In this document: positions 26,938-36,020 of the stretch, piece after piece
How positions within the stretch are numbered: position 1 is the stretch's first letter
Layout: the number at the start of each line of letters is the position of its first letter
Origin: Halonotius aquaticus
GTDB taxonomy: Archaea; Halobacteriota; Halobacteria; Halobacteriales; Haloferacaceae
Assembly (NCBI RefSeq): GCF_003605575.1
Contig: NZ_QKNY01000001.1
Coordinates: 62,001 to 126,000, forward strand
Length of the DNA stretch: 64,000 nt
Reading direction: 5' to 3'
Made by a program: the position numbers and the translations under genes
Notes under the pieces: generated by a model
The model's database searches: none
What the model saw: only the letters and a program-made list of their open reading frames with translations
Told to the model about the DNA's origin: nothing

Positions 26938-27528
26938 ATGGCGACGCGTGATGGCGCGCCCGACGCCTTCGGATCGCCCTACAGATTGTTGTCGACGGCG
27001 ATCACGCCGCGGCCGATCGGCTGGATCTCGACGACCAGTACCGACGGCGTCGACAATCTCGCACCCTACAGCTTCTGTAACGTCGTCGCCGTCGACCCGC
27101 CGGTCGTCATGTTCGCGCCGGTCGGCCGCGATGACCTCAAACACACGCCACAGAACGTCGCTGACACCGAGGAGTTCGTTCTCAACACAGTCACGCACGA
27201 CATCGTCGAGGTAATGAATGCCACGAGTGCGACACTCCCGGCCGACGAAAGCGAGTTCGACCACGTCGATATCGACCGCGCCGAGTCAGTCGTTGTCGAC
27301 CCGCCGCGCGTCGCAGCCGCGAGCGTCGCCCTCGAATGTGAACTCTACGACTGGATTGAGGTCGGCGACAGCGTGCTGATCCTCGGTGAGGTTGTTCACG
27401 CCCATGTCGACGAGGCGGTTCTTACCGACGAGAAAATCGATATCGACGCACTCGATACAGTCGGCCGGCTCGCTGGCAACTACTACGCCTCGACACGAGA
27501 TCGGTTTGAATTAGAGCGACCGCCGTAG
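26938..27528 (+). CDS. flavin reductase-like FMN-binding split-barrel protein
   Basis: A 196-aa protein of the flavin reductase-like family. PRPIGWISTTSTDGVDNLAPYSFCNVVAVDPPVVMFAP holds the FMN-binding loop (residues about 24-62), followed by HTPQNVADTEEFVLN. Members bind FMN and reduce flavins or act as unknown oxidoreductases. It directly follows the cupin gene; the two may act together. Confidence 0.9.
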   Translation: MATRDGAPDAFGSPYRLLSTAITPRPIGWISTTSTDGVDNLAPYSFCNVVAVDPPVVMFAPVGRDDLKHTPQNVADTEEFVLNTVTHDIVEVMNATSATLPADESEFDHVDIDRAESVVVDPPRVAAASVALECELYDWIEVGDSVLILGEVVHAHVDEAVLTDEKIDIDALDTVGRLAGNYYASTRDRFELERPP

Positions 27529-27627
27529 TTGCAGGAGTTCGGCGGGCCTCGACAACTCGTGCCTGCTGGCTATTAGCACTGATAGCCAAGGCCGTGTGTT
27601 TTTGTACGCTGCGGTGGCACAAGAGGT

Positions 27628-28578
27628 ATGATCGAGGTGTCGGGGCTGCGGAAGACCTACGGCGATTTCGCTGCCGTCGTTGGCAGCGAGTTCGAGATCG
27701 ACCGCGGGGAGATCTTCGGCGTCGTCGGCCCGAACGGCGCGGGCAAGACGACGACGCTGAAGATGCTGGCTGGGCTGATCGAACCAACCAGCGGGACGGC
27801 AACCGTCGCGGGCTACGACGCCGGCGACCCCGAAATGCGACACCAACTCGGCTTTCTGCCGGAGGAATCGCCGCTGTATGAGGATATGACGGCGCGATCG
27901 TATCTCCGATTTTTTGCTGATCTCTACGACGTGCCCCGCGAGGTAGCAAGCGAACGCATTGAGTCGACACTCGATCGGCTGGATCTTGACTACCGTGACC
28001 GCCGACTGGGCGATGTTTCGAAGGGGATGAAACGCAAGGTCGCCATCGCCCGCTCGTTGGTCAACGATCCCGACGTGCTCATCTACGATGAACCCGCCAG
28101 CGGGCTCGACCCGTTGACGACAAACTCGGTGTTGGAGTTCACCGAAGAACTCCGCGAGGACGACAAGACGGTCATCTTCAGCGCGCACAATCTCTACCAC
28201 GTCGAAAGCGTCTGTGACCGCGTCGTGATCATGAACGAGGGTCGGATTATCGCCCGCGGCTCGGTCGCTGACATCCGCGAACAGTACGGCGAAACGACCT
28301 ACCACGTCTACAGCGACACCGCACTCGACGGCACCGACCCAACCGCTGACGGTCGTCACCGGGCGGTCGTCGAAACGATGGCCGAGGTCGAAGCGATCCA
28401 AGCCGCCGCGACGGACGCAGGTGGCAGCGTCACCGATATTCGCACCGACGAGCCAAGCCTAGAATCGATCTTTTTGGAGCTGACCGGCCAACAGATGCCG
28501 AGTCCACGCACAGCCAGGGACACCGAGCCAGCCAGCGAGCCCACGACTGACCAACACGAGGTGGAGGACGCGCCGTGA
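27628..28578 (+). CDS. ABC transporter ATP-binding protein
   Basis: A 316-aa ABC-2-type ATPase. Walker A is GPNGAGKTT (34-42), the signature appears as SKGMKRKVAIARSL, Walker B is VLIYDEPASGLDP, and the switch His is in FSAHNLYHVE. A C-terminal ~90-residue regulatory extension follows, then an acidic tail. It overlaps the first permease by ATGA (28575-28578) and energises the exporter encoded by the next two genes. The substrate is unknown; NatA-type sodium exporters are the nearest analogy. Confidence 0.94.
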   Translation: MIEVSGLRKTYGDFAAVVGSEFEIDRGEIFGVVGPNGAGKTTTLKMLAGLIEPTSGTATVAGYDAGDPEMRHQLGFLPEESPLYEDMTARSYLRFFADLYDVPREVASERIESTLDRLDLDYRDRRLGDVSKGMKRKVAIARSLVNDPDVLIYDEPASGLDPLTTNSVLEFTEELREDDKTVIFSAHNLYHVESVCDRVVIMNEGRIIARGSVADIREQYGETTYHVYSDTALDGTDPTADGRHRAVVETMAEVEAIQAAATDAGGSVTDIRTDEPSLESIFLELTGQQMPSPRTARDTEPASEPTTDQHEVEDAP

Positions 28579-30530
28579 CGCGGGTCGATCGCCTGCGAAC
28601 ACGGCTCACGACCGCCGGGCGTCGACTCCGCCGGGTCGCCCGGATCGCCCGCTGGGAACTCGGCCAGTCGACGAGCAGTTACAACCGCCGTACCCTCGCC
28701 GTGATCGCCGTCCTCGTTGTCGTCGTTGCCAGCGTCGGCACCTCGGCTGTCGCCCTCGGCGTCGCCTCACCGTCGCCGAACACTGACATCTACCGGGTCG
28801 GTGTCGCCGACAACAGCCCTTACAACGCGGTGATCGACGACCACGCCAGCCTGACCGCCCGCCCGCCGGATCGAACTGCGTTGGCAACCGGCGAGATCGA
28901 CCTCCTGATCGGCGGGGTTCGACAACCAGCCGCTGGCCCCGGCCCGCGCTCGCCAACGCTCCTCGTTGAGCCGGCCGACGGTGAGAAAGGTGATGCCGCA
29001 CTCACCGCGTTCCGCTCGGCGGTGCAGTCCTACAACGACCGAGCGATGGCACTGGAACCGAATCGAACCGCCGCCTATCCGGTTATCGTCGAGCTACAGT
29101 ACATTCCACAATCGACGCTCGGCCCGGCCGCCCCAACGAACGCAGGTAACCTCACCGGTGATGATACATCCGCAGACGATGCTGACGGCGGTGATGGAAC
29201 CGACACTGACGCCAACGACACCGACACCAATGGAACGATCAGCGACGCCGATGGTGGAACAGCCGATGGAGGCGGTGACAACACGACAGGCACCGATCGC
29301 ACCGAGGGTGACGCGCCGCCCGTTGCCGACGGTGGTGGCGGCTCGCTGCTCGATCGCGCGCTGTTCGGCGGCGGCACCAGCGGCTCGCCGGCTGAGATCC
29401 AGCCACCCTTCCCCTTTGGCTCGCTGCTACTGGCGTTTCTGTTCCTCGTGCCGATGAACTTCGTTATTCAATCCTACGGGAGCAGCATCCTCAACGAGCG
29501 AATCAGTCGTCGGGGGGAGCTTTTGTTGGTCGCACCCGTCGAGCGGCTGGACATCGTCGCCGGCAAAACCCTGCCGTACGCGGCTATCGCCGTCGCTGTC
29601 ACAGCGGTCATCGCCGCGGCGATCGGCGGGAGCCTGCTGTCGGTGGCGGCGGTCGTCCCGATCGCGATGACCTTCTTGGCGGCGACGTTCCTCGGCGCGA
29701 TGTTCGCTCGATCGTTCAAGGAACTCACGTTTGTGACGATCACGATCACCGTCTTCCTCACGAGCTATGTGTTCATCCCCTCGATCTTCACAAACGTGAC
29801 GCCGATCGCGTTGATCTCGCCGCTGACGCTTGTGGTCATGGAGCTACAGGGTGAGGCCGTCACCCTCGGGAGCTACCTGTTTTCGACCGGCCCGTTCTAT
29901 ACGAGTGCTGGCGTGTTGTTCCTGCTCGGAACCGGCGTCTACCGAGAGGAGGATATGTTTTCACAAAAACCGGTACCGCTGAAGTTCCTCGACGCGCTTG
30001 ATGCGCGATTGAGTGGGATTCGATCGGTTGGCGTGCTGACCGCGCTGTTTTTGCCGTTTGTCTTTATTGCTGAGCTGTTGGCGATCGCCGTCTTGTTCGT
30101 GTTGCCGATCGAGGTGTCGATCCCGTTGATGCTCGTGGTGATCGCCGCCGTCGAGGAGGTTGCGAAAAGCGTTCACGTGTTTGCCGGCTTTGAGAGTGAT
30201 CGGTTCGATCGATCGGTGCGAACCGCACTGCTGTTGGGGATCGCCTCCGGGATCGGCTTCTTCGTCGCCGAGAAGTTCACCGCCGTTGCACAGTTGGTCG
30301 GCCTCCCGAATCTCCAACTCGGCGAAGCCGCCCTGCAGCCCGCCGGCATCGGCATTACGCCCTCGACATCGCTGCTGTTGTTGGCTGGCCCACTGGTGTT
30401 GCATACGGTGACCGCCGGTGTCGCCGCCCTCGGCGCGCGGAAGAATCTACGGTGGTATCTGGTGTCGCTGGTCGCCGCAACGGCGATTCACGCGGCGTAC
30501 AACTTCGGGGTGGTGACCCTCTATGGGTGA
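28575..30530 (+). CDS. ABC-2 permease fused to PrsW-like intramembrane protease
   Basis: A 651-aa fusion. Residues 1-~460 are an ABC-2/NatB-like permease: one membrane segment (41-61), a large external region with an extremely acidic Asp/Gly/Thr-rich stretch (about 192-258), then six membrane segments. Residues ~485-651 carry PrsW-type metalloprotease motifs in membrane helices: EExxK at 527-531 (EEVAK), Glu566 in GFFVAEK, His610 in VLHTVTAG, and His639-x3-Asn643 in IHAAYNF. Such proteases cut membrane proteins or peptides. It overlaps its neighbours by 4 and 8 nt, so fusion and operon are both clear. Protease activity is inferred. Confidence 0.88.
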   Translation: MTRVDRLRTRLTTAGRRLRRVARIARWELGQSTSSYNRRTLAVIAVLVVVVASVGTSAVALGVASPSPNTDIYRVGVADNSPYNAVIDDHASLTARPPDRTALATGEIDLLIGGVRQPAAGPGPRSPTLLVEPADGEKGDAALTAFRSAVQSYNDRAMALEPNRTAAYPVIVELQYIPQSTLGPAAPTNAGNLTGDDTSADDADGGDGTDTDANDTDTNGTISDADGGTADGGGDNTTGTDRTEGDAPPVADGGGGSLLDRALFGGGTSGSPAEIQPPFPFGSLLLAFLFLVPMNFVIQSYGSSILNERISRRGELLLVAPVERLDIVAGKTLPYAAIAVAVTAVIAAAIGGSLLSVAAVVPIAMTFLAATFLGAMFARSFKELTFVTITITVFLTSYVFIPSIFTNVTPIALISPLTLVVMELQGEAVTLGSYLFSTGPFYTSAGVLFLLGTGVYREEDMFSQKPVPLKFLDALDARLSGIRSVGVLTALFLPFVFIAELLAIAVLFVLPIEVSIPLMLVVIAAVEEVAKSVHVFAGFESDRFDRSVRTALLLGIASGIGFFVAEKFTAVAQLVGLPNLQLGEAALQPAGIGITPSTSLLLLAGPLVLHTVTAGVAALGARKNLRWYLVSLVAATAIHAAYNFGVVTLYG

Positions 30531-31623
30531 TCGAGAATGGCTGCGCGCTCGGTGGCACGCTGTTGCCGACCGCGTAAGCGACCCACGACTGACGATCGCC
30601 GGCCGCGAGCTGCGGGTGTTGGGCCGCGAGAAGACGATCATCCTCGCGGTCGTCATCCAACTGTTTGTCGCCGCGTTCTCGGGCTTTCTCGTTGTCGGCC
30701 TTGTCTCGTTGTACGACCCCGGCAGCGTTGATGGCTATCAGATCGACGCCGCCGTCACCGGCGAGGCTACCAACGAGATGTTGGAGGCGATCGAAGAGCG
30801 ACCAGCCATCGAGGGCACGCGGTATGCGACGACCAGCGAGGCTTACGCCGACTTCCAGGATGGCGCGGTGAACGCGGTGTTTCAGACGACCCGCAGCGAC
30901 GGCCGTATCGAGGTGGTGATGACCGCCCCGGAGGGCAGCATTGAGACCACATTAGTCGTCTCGGAGGGCCAAGAAGCCTTGCGCGCCCTTGAGCGAAACC
31001 TTCGCACCGAACGCGCTGCCTCGCTGTCGAATCCACCCTTGCCGCTGCCGCCTGACACCGGCGGCAACCCCTACTACGATTTCACCTACACGATCCTACT
31101 GCCGCTGTTGGTGTTCCTCCCGGTGTTTATCAGCGGTTCGATCACCGTCGACTCGCTGACCGCCGAAAGCGAGCAGGGTACCCTTGAACTGTTGCGTGTC
31201 GCGCCGGTAACGATGGTCGATATCGTCGACGGCAAGTCGGCGGCGATGATCGCTATCGCTCCCCTGCAAGCGGTTGCGTGGCTGGGGCTGCTTTCGCTGA
31301 ATGGTGTCGCCGTCGCCAACGCTGGCTGGCTGGCCACGCTTGTAACAGCGGTGACAGCGATCGTTGTCGCGCTGTCGGTGGCCGTCTCGCTGTTAGCTCC
31401 CGACCGGCGATCCGCACAACTGCTGTTTTCGGTTGCGGTGTTGCTGTTTTTCGCCGGGGCGACGCTGTTGCCCGGTGGGCCAGCCAACACCGCGGCACGG
31501 CTGGCGATCGACAGCGCGACGCTGTCGACACGGCTGGCCGTTCTTATCTATGGAGTGGTTGGTGTTGCGGCCGTCGGTGCTGTCCGCCGGCTAGCGACGC
31601 GGATCAACCCGAACACGCTGTGA
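30523..31623 (+). CDS. ABC-2 type transporter permease
   Basis: A 366-aa permease. One N-terminal membrane segment (IILAVVIQLFVAAFSGFLVV) is followed by an external domain of ~140 residues and then five or six segments. The conserved ABC-2 block is SLTAESEQGTLELLRVAPVT. It overlaps the upstream permease-protease by 8 nt and completes a heterodimeric exporter with the ATPase at 27628. An NatAB-like or drug-efflux role is possible; the substrate is unknown. Confidence 0.92.
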   Translation: MGDREWLRARWHAVADRVSDPRLTIAGRELRVLGREKTIILAVVIQLFVAAFSGFLVVGLVSLYDPGSVDGYQIDAAVTGEATNEMLEAIEERPAIEGTRYATTSEAYADFQDGAVNAVFQTTRSDGRIEVVMTAPEGSIETTLVVSEGQEALRALERNLRTERAASLSNPPLPLPPDTGGNPYYDFTYTILLPLLVFLPVFISGSITVDSLTAESEQGTLELLRVAPVTMVDIVDGKSAAMIAIAPLQAVAWLGLLSLNGVAVANAGWLATLVTAVTAIVVALSVAVSLLAPDRRSAQLLFSVAVLLFFAGATLLPGGPANTAARLAIDSATLSTRLAVLIYGVVGVAAVGAVRRLATRINPNTL

Positions 31624-31704
31624 GCGAACCCACGTCGTACGGTCGGGTGCGAGGTGGGTTTCGACAACCGATTCTATTAGTGGATGTGGGTTGTATCCCC
31701 GCAC

Positions 31705-31941
31705 ATGGATCGTGACGTACTGCTTCGCCCGTTCGCGTTGCTGATGGAATATCGAATGTACCTGCTTGCGGTGAGTGGGTTCCTCATCGCAGGAGCGGCA
31801 GTTACCTACGGGCTGCGAACGGAAGATACGGTAATGGCCCTCGGCGCGCTGTTGTTCCTGCCGAACGCGCTCGTCCTACTGGGCGTTGGCCTCCGCGAAC
31901 GCGGCTGGTTCGATGAGGGATCGCCGATTACCCCGGACTAA
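31705..31941 (+). CDS. small two-helix membrane protein
   Basis: From the ATG at 31705 the product has 78 residues. Two hydrophobic segments (MYLLAVSGFLIAGAAVTYGL and VMALGALLFLPNALVLLGVGL) are separated by a short charged loop, with an acidic C-terminus. It may be a conserved haloarchaeal membrane protein; no function is recognised. It follows the ABC operon after 81 nt. Confidence 0.65.
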   Translation: MDRDVLLRPFALLMEYRMYLLAVSGFLIAGAAVTYGLRTEDTVMALGALLFLPNALVLLGVGLRERGWFDEGSPITPD

Positions 31942-31978
31942 CAGGAATGACAACCCCTGCACCACCACGGTCGGATCG

Positions 31979-32239
31979 ATGACGACACCTGAGGCGGAAA
32001 TTCGTCAGCAACTCATCGAGGTCTTTGGAGCCGCCGAGTATCCGGTAACCGACCCCTTCGAGTTGATTCCGGTGTTGCCGGACGGCGCGGCAACAACCTT
32101 CGAGGCTGGCGATGTGACGATCGGCGCGATGGAACTCGGGATGGAGTACGCCGACTATCAGGAGTATCCCTACGACAGTGTCGAGCCGCTGGTCGAGGAT
32201 CTTATGACCGGGCTCCGCGCCAAGGGCGTGTTTGGATAA
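31979..32239 (+). CDS. MTH865-like family protein
   Basis: From the ATG at 31979 the protein has 86 residues. The pattern IRQQLIEVFGAAEYPVTDPFELIPVLPDGAATTFEAGD followed by FPYD-like YPYDSVEPLVEDLM matches the MTH865-like family, a small all-helical archaeal fold of known structure but unknown role. It ends close to, and converges with, the gene downstream of cydB. Confidence 0.85.
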   Translation: MTTPEAEIRQQLIEVFGAAEYPVTDPFELIPVLPDGAATTFEAGDVTIGAMELGMEYADYQEYPYDSVEPLVEDLMTGLRAKGVFG

Positions 32240-32277
32240 CAACGCGTCCCAACGAGTCCCTGTCGCCGGAACCGACG

Positions 32278-32490
32278 TTACTGTTCCCCGAGTCGTTGCT
32301 GAATCAGTTGATCGATATTGTACAGGAGCACAGCGACGGTCACCAGCGTCGTCGCAAAATACAGTAGTAGCTCTGGGGGCCCAGAGACAATCCCAGCGAG
32401 GGCTGTCCCGCCGAATCCTACGACGACGAGTTCGATCCAGGTCACAAAAATACGGGAGGCCAGCAACGTCGACGAGCCCGCCTCGCCCAC
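32278..32490 (-). CDS. small membrane protein next to cydB (candidate bd-oxidase subunit)
   Basis: A GTG at 32490, 1 nt behind the cydB stop and preceded by GGAGG within cydB, opens a 70-aa protein. It has two hydrophobic helices (about residues 13-36 and 39-57) and a short polar C-terminus ending LIQQRLGEQ. Its tight coupling to cydAB suggests an accessory subunit of cytochrome bd oxidase, by analogy to the small bacterial CydX/CydH subunits, though it has no visible similarity to them. That role is inference from position only. Confidence 0.65.
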   Translation of the reverse strand: MGEAGSSTLLASRIFVTWIELVVVGFGGTALAGIVSGPPELLLYFATTLVTVAVLLYNIDQLIQQRLGEQ

Positions 32491-32491
32491 G

Positions 32492-33493
32492 TCAGTAGGC
32501 CTCCTCCGGAGTAATCGGGCCGCTGAACGCCGTGTACAGCACAGCGAAGTAGACAACCACGAGCGGCAACAGCAGTCCGGCACCGATCGTCATCAGATTC
32601 AGCGGGAGCGTCGAGACGATGGTCTCCCGGATCGTCGCGCCGGTCGCTGGATCGATCGCCGGGTACATGATCCGGGCGACGACGGTGATCAACCCGTATG
32701 TCATCACGCCCGCGATGCCGAGGGCGATGAGATTTTGCTCCCGCCGCAACGCGAGGATGTAGCCCGCTGCCAACACGATAGAGGCGACAACCAAGACGAT
32801 GATCAGCGGATCCAACAGCGTCGTGATCCCCTCGGGGAGTCGCATCGCCAACACAGCAAGCGTGGCAACGACCGCCAGCAGGTAGCCGACAACCGCAAGC
32901 TGTCCGTAGGTCGAGACGACCGGCGGAAGATCGTGTTGGGCTTTGAGCCGGAGGAACGCCGCCCCGGAGACGACCGTAAGTAGTGTCAGCGTCACACCAA
33001 CAACGAGGCCGATCAGCGAGATCGACCCCTCGTTGCCGACGAGCCAGTTGCCCGCGAAGACACCGAGGAAAAACGGCGCGAGAACGCTACCGGCGACGAA
33101 GGCGACACTCCAAGCGCGTTGCCACAGGTTGTCGTGTCGCTGTTCGTACATCTCGGGGGCCAGCCCGCGGATGATGAGCGCGCCCAGGATGGCAAACATC
33201 AGGAGGTAATGCCGGCTGAAGAGTCCGGCGTAGGCCGCCGGGAAGGCCGCAAACAGCGCGCCGCCGAAGACGACGAGCCAGACCTCGTTGCCGTCCCAAA
33301 ACGGGCCGACAGCGGCGAGCACCGCCTCCCGCTGGCGATCGGTATCCAGCAGGCCGTAGATCGCGCCGGCCCCGAAGTCGAAGCCATCGAGGAACAAAAA
33401 CGTCGCTAACAGGGTGAACATGAGGCCGTACCAGACCTCCGGCAGCGGGAGGCCAAATAACGGCCCGGCGGTGAGCCCCTCGACGCTAATCAT
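32492..33493 (-). CDS. cydB: cytochrome bd ubiquinol oxidase subunit II
   Basis: From the ATG at 33493 the protein has 333 residues and about eight membrane helices. The N-terminal helix holds FLFLDGFDFGAGAIYGLL, and GPFWDGNEVWLVVFGGALFAAFPAAYA is the family signature. It pairs with CydA to reduce oxygen to water. It overlaps cydA by 8 nt. The frame extends upstream into cydA but the family start is at 33493. Confidence 0.95.
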   Translation of the reverse strand: MISVEGLTAGPLFGLPLPEVWYGLMFTLLATFLFLDGFDFGAGAIYGLLDTDRQREAVLAAVGPFWDGNEVWLVVFGGALFAAFPAAYAGLFSRHYLLMFAILGALIIRGLAPEMYEQRHDNLWQRAWSVAFVAGSVLAPFFLGVFAGNWLVGNEGSISLIGLVVGVTLTLLTVVSGAAFLRLKAQHDLPPVVSTYGQLAVVGYLLAVVATLAVLAMRLPEGITTLLDPLIIVLVVASIVLAAGYILALRREQNLIALGIAGVMTYGLITVVARIMYPAIDPATGATIRETIVSTLPLNLMTIGAGLLLPLVVVYFAVLYTAFSGPITPEEAY

Positions 33494-34919
33494 CGTCAGC
33501 CACCCCCACCGCCGGCGACTCAGGCGTTGGTGATGGCTCACGATTTGTCCGCAGGTCGTCGCCACCCGGCGGCCCGTTGCGGATGATTCGGGCGACCACG
33601 TAGCCATACAAGATGAGCAACGCTGAGTAGAGGCCGACAAAGCCAGCGAAAGTGGCCGTCGCTTCCAGCCCGGTGAGCCCGGGGGAGACACCCTCGCTGG
33701 TCTTCATCACGCCTTGGATCACCCAGGGCTGGCGACCCACCTCCGTGACGACCCAGCCAAGTTCGACGGCGACGATCCCGAGCAACGACGACCCCATTAA
33801 CGCCTTATGCAGGAGGCCGTCCTCGAAGAGCTCGCCTTTGTACCACCGGTAGCCACCCCAGAACGACAGCAGGATGAACCAAAAGCCCATCCCGACCATC
33901 GCCCGGAAGGCCCAGAAGACGATCGCCACCGGTGGGGCCTCGGTGTCGAACTCGTTGAGGCCGGTTATTTCGGCTGTCGGATCACCCCCGCTGGCGAGCC
34001 ACGACGCGCCGCCTGGGATCCCGATCCCGAACAGTTCTTTCGCGCGTGGATCAGTGATCGAATCGAGGTTGGTTGGCGCGGCAACGATGTACTCGGGGAC
34101 GTAGGAGTCAGTTTCCCAGACAGCCTCCATCGCGGCGAACTTCTGGGGTTGGGTTTCGGCGACGTGACGGCCGTACATATCGCCGTGGAACGCCTGCAGC
34201 GGTGCGGTGATCAACAGCGCGATCAGCGCGATCTTCAGCGTCGTTTCCCAAAAGTCGATGTTGTCGTGATCGAATCCCCAGACGTGGTGCCGGAAGACGT
34301 AGTAGGCGGCGACGCCGGCCATGAACAGCGCGACCGACTCGATGGCGGCGTTCTGCATGTGCACATACATGTAGCCGAAGCGGGGGTTGAGATACGCTGC
34401 GATCGGATCGACGAGATGGACAACCGTCTGGCCACCCTCAGAAGCGAGTTCGTAGCCCCGTGGCGTCTGCATCCACGAGTTGGCGATCAGAATCCACACC
34501 GCCGACAGCCACGTGCCGAGGCCGACGGCGACACTGGAGATGAAGTAGAGCTTGTCGCCGACGCGGTCACGGCCGAAGACGAAGATTCCGAGGAAGGTCG
34601 CCTCCAGCATGAACGCCATCATCCCCTCGACGGCGAGTGGGCCACCGAACAGCTCGCCGGCGGCCGTCGAGAAGGCCGCGAAGTTCGTCCCGAACTCAAA
34701 TTCGAGGACGATGCCGGTGACCGTCCCGACGACGAAGGAGATGGCGAAGATCTTGGTCCAAAAGCGACGCAACTGTTCGTAGACGGGCTTACCAGTTCGG
34801 ATATCCTTCCACGTGAAGTAAATGAGGAAGGGGGCTAACCCCATACTCATCACGGGGAAGATGATATGCACCATCGTGGTAAGGGCGAACTGGGCCCGAC
34901 TGGCGATAACTGGATCCAT
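33486..34919 (-). CDS. cydA: cytochrome bd ubiquinol oxidase subunit I
   Basis: A 477-aa heme-bearing subunit. His18 (ALTTMVHIIFPV) corresponds to the heme ligand near the N-terminus. FEFGTN, the EGMMAFMLEATFLGIF helix and the conserved GWVVTEVGRQPWVIQGVMKT segment are present. The region between helices VI and VII is short, i.e. the short Q-loop type seen in many archaea and Gram-positives. It serves as a high-affinity terminal oxidase under low oxygen, useful in brines. It forms an operon with cydB and the small gene at 32278. Confidence 0.95.
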   Translation of the reverse strand: MDPVIASRAQFALTTMVHIIFPVMSMGLAPFLIYFTWKDIRTGKPVYEQLRRFWTKIFAISFVVGTVTGIVLEFEFGTNFAAFSTAAGELFGGPLAVEGMMAFMLEATFLGIFVFGRDRVGDKLYFISSVAVGLGTWLSAVWILIANSWMQTPRGYELASEGGQTVVHLVDPIAAYLNPRFGYMYVHMQNAAIESVALFMAGVAAYYVFRHHVWGFDHDNIDFWETTLKIALIALLITAPLQAFHGDMYGRHVAETQPQKFAAMEAVWETDSYVPEYIVAAPTNLDSITDPRAKELFGIGIPGGASWLASGGDPTAEITGLNEFDTEAPPVAIVFWAFRAMVGMGFWFILLSFWGGYRWYKGELFEDGLLHKALMGSSLLGIVAVELGWVVTEVGRQPWVIQGVMKTSEGVSPGLTGLEATATFAGFVGLYSALLILYGYVVARIIRNGPPGGDDLRTNREPSPTPESPAVGVADDD

Positions 34920-35146
34920 GATGACTGACCCCGGAGTCGAACTCCGATGTACAATTGCATCTTTGACACTCGATTAGTTAAACGTGTCCCTCTTTTCAGC
35001 GCGTATATCAGCAAAACACTGGTTTAATCGCCTAAAACGGCTGTTTTCAACTTTTGTGTTTGTCACAATACAACTCAGATTAGCCTGCCGCACCACTATT
35101 GTTAAGAAAAGACACGACTATACGCTCGGCACCCAGTATCAGCAAT

Positions 35147-35326
35147 ATGGAGACCCGTCACCTCGTGCTCTTGATCGTGGTGCTCGTCACCAGTGTTCTG
35201 CTCGTTCGCGGTGTCGTCGGACTGCTCAACGGGGATATCGGCACCGTGGCCAGACAGGCAGCGATCGGGCTGATCGTGTTTACCTTCGGTATCGCGCTCG
35301 TCTCTCGTTGGGACGATATCGGGTGA
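35147..35326 (+). CDS. small two-helix membrane protein
   Basis: From the ATG at 35147 the product has 59 residues: METRHLVLLIVVLVTSVLLV forms the first helix and a second follows (AIGLIVFTFGIALVSRW). No family is recognised. The short size and clean two-helix pattern, with charged ends, support a real gene. It converges with the gene at 35354. Confidence 0.55.
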   Translation: METRHLVLLIVVLVTSVLLVRGVVGLLNGDIGTVARQAAIGLIVFTFGIALVSRWDDIG

Positions 35327-35353
35327 GAAACGACGGTCTCGGGACAGCGCCGC

Positions 35354-35860
35354 TCACCCCTCGCAGGTACATTCATGGGAGATGGCTGCTGTGTCGGCGA
35401 CGTGGGTATGCACTGCTACCGCGAGATCGAACATGGCGGTCGCATGCTGGGCGGCTGCGGTATCACGTGTTCGGGTGCGCCTCCGGTTGCCGCGGTGGAG
35501 CTGTTTGAGCTGTTCGGCTGTCGTCTCGCTGATGAGCCCGAGGTCGCCGGCCCGAGCGAAGGCGGTGGCTCGCCCGGAGTCTGCTTTTCTGAGTGTCTCG
35601 CCGCGGCTGTGAGCGGCGGCCGCAAGAGAGTGTTCGATCGCGGCAAACGAGAGTTCGATCACGCTGGCGTGATAGCCGCCGGGCTCTCGAAGCGAGCGGC
35701 AGGCCGTCAGGAGCCGACAGGCCGTCCGAAGGCTGACAACTGCGTTCTTCGTCTCAGTTGGCTCGATCGTGGGCGGAAACGACAATGTCTCCGGCGGTGC
35801 GTCGAAGGCCGCAGTAGCCTGGTCAAGCGCGTCACGAATAGCGGGTGGTTCCTCACCCAT
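35354..35860 (-). CDS. conserved haloarchaeal helical protein, HEPN-like
   Basis: A 168-aa all-helical protein. Helices such as YHASVIELSFAAIEHSLAAAAHSRG and HATAMFDLAVAVHTHV, with an Arg-rich turn (HRGNRRRTRTRDTAAAQH near residue 122), recall HEPN-fold proteins. Their R-x4-6-H motif marks RNases; here RTRTRDTAAAQH only loosely fits. The C-terminus has CTC. No toxin or nucleotidyltransferase partner is adjacent. The fold is a guess from pattern; the function is unknown. Confidence 0.6.
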   Translation of the reverse strand: MGEEPPAIRDALDQATAAFDAPPETLSFPPTIEPTETKNAVVSLRTACRLLTACRSLREPGGYHASVIELSFAAIEHSLAAAAHSRGETLRKADSGRATAFARAGDLGLISETTAEQLKQLHRGNRRRTRTRDTAAAQHATAMFDLAVAVHTHVADTAAISHECTCEG

Positions 35861-36020
35861 CTGTTTGGCTCCATTGTGGTGGCGACGCTGGCTGATACGG
35901 TTCCGACTGCATAGCCGGGAGTGCGCGCGAAGGCGACAAATCTCTTCGGGCTGCGATCAGCGGCACCACGGTCGATGAAGAGATAGGTGTTCGGTCGGGG
36001 TCGACGCGGTGACCCACCAC

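Noticed and set aside
32371..32386. Inverted repeat CTCTGG/CCAGAG similar to the one before aroC
   Set aside because: It lies inside the coding region of the small cydB-linked gene; the likeness to 41333-41347 is probably chance.
33807..34838. 343-codon plus-strand open frame
   Set aside because: Antisense to cydA; no homology or membrane pattern.
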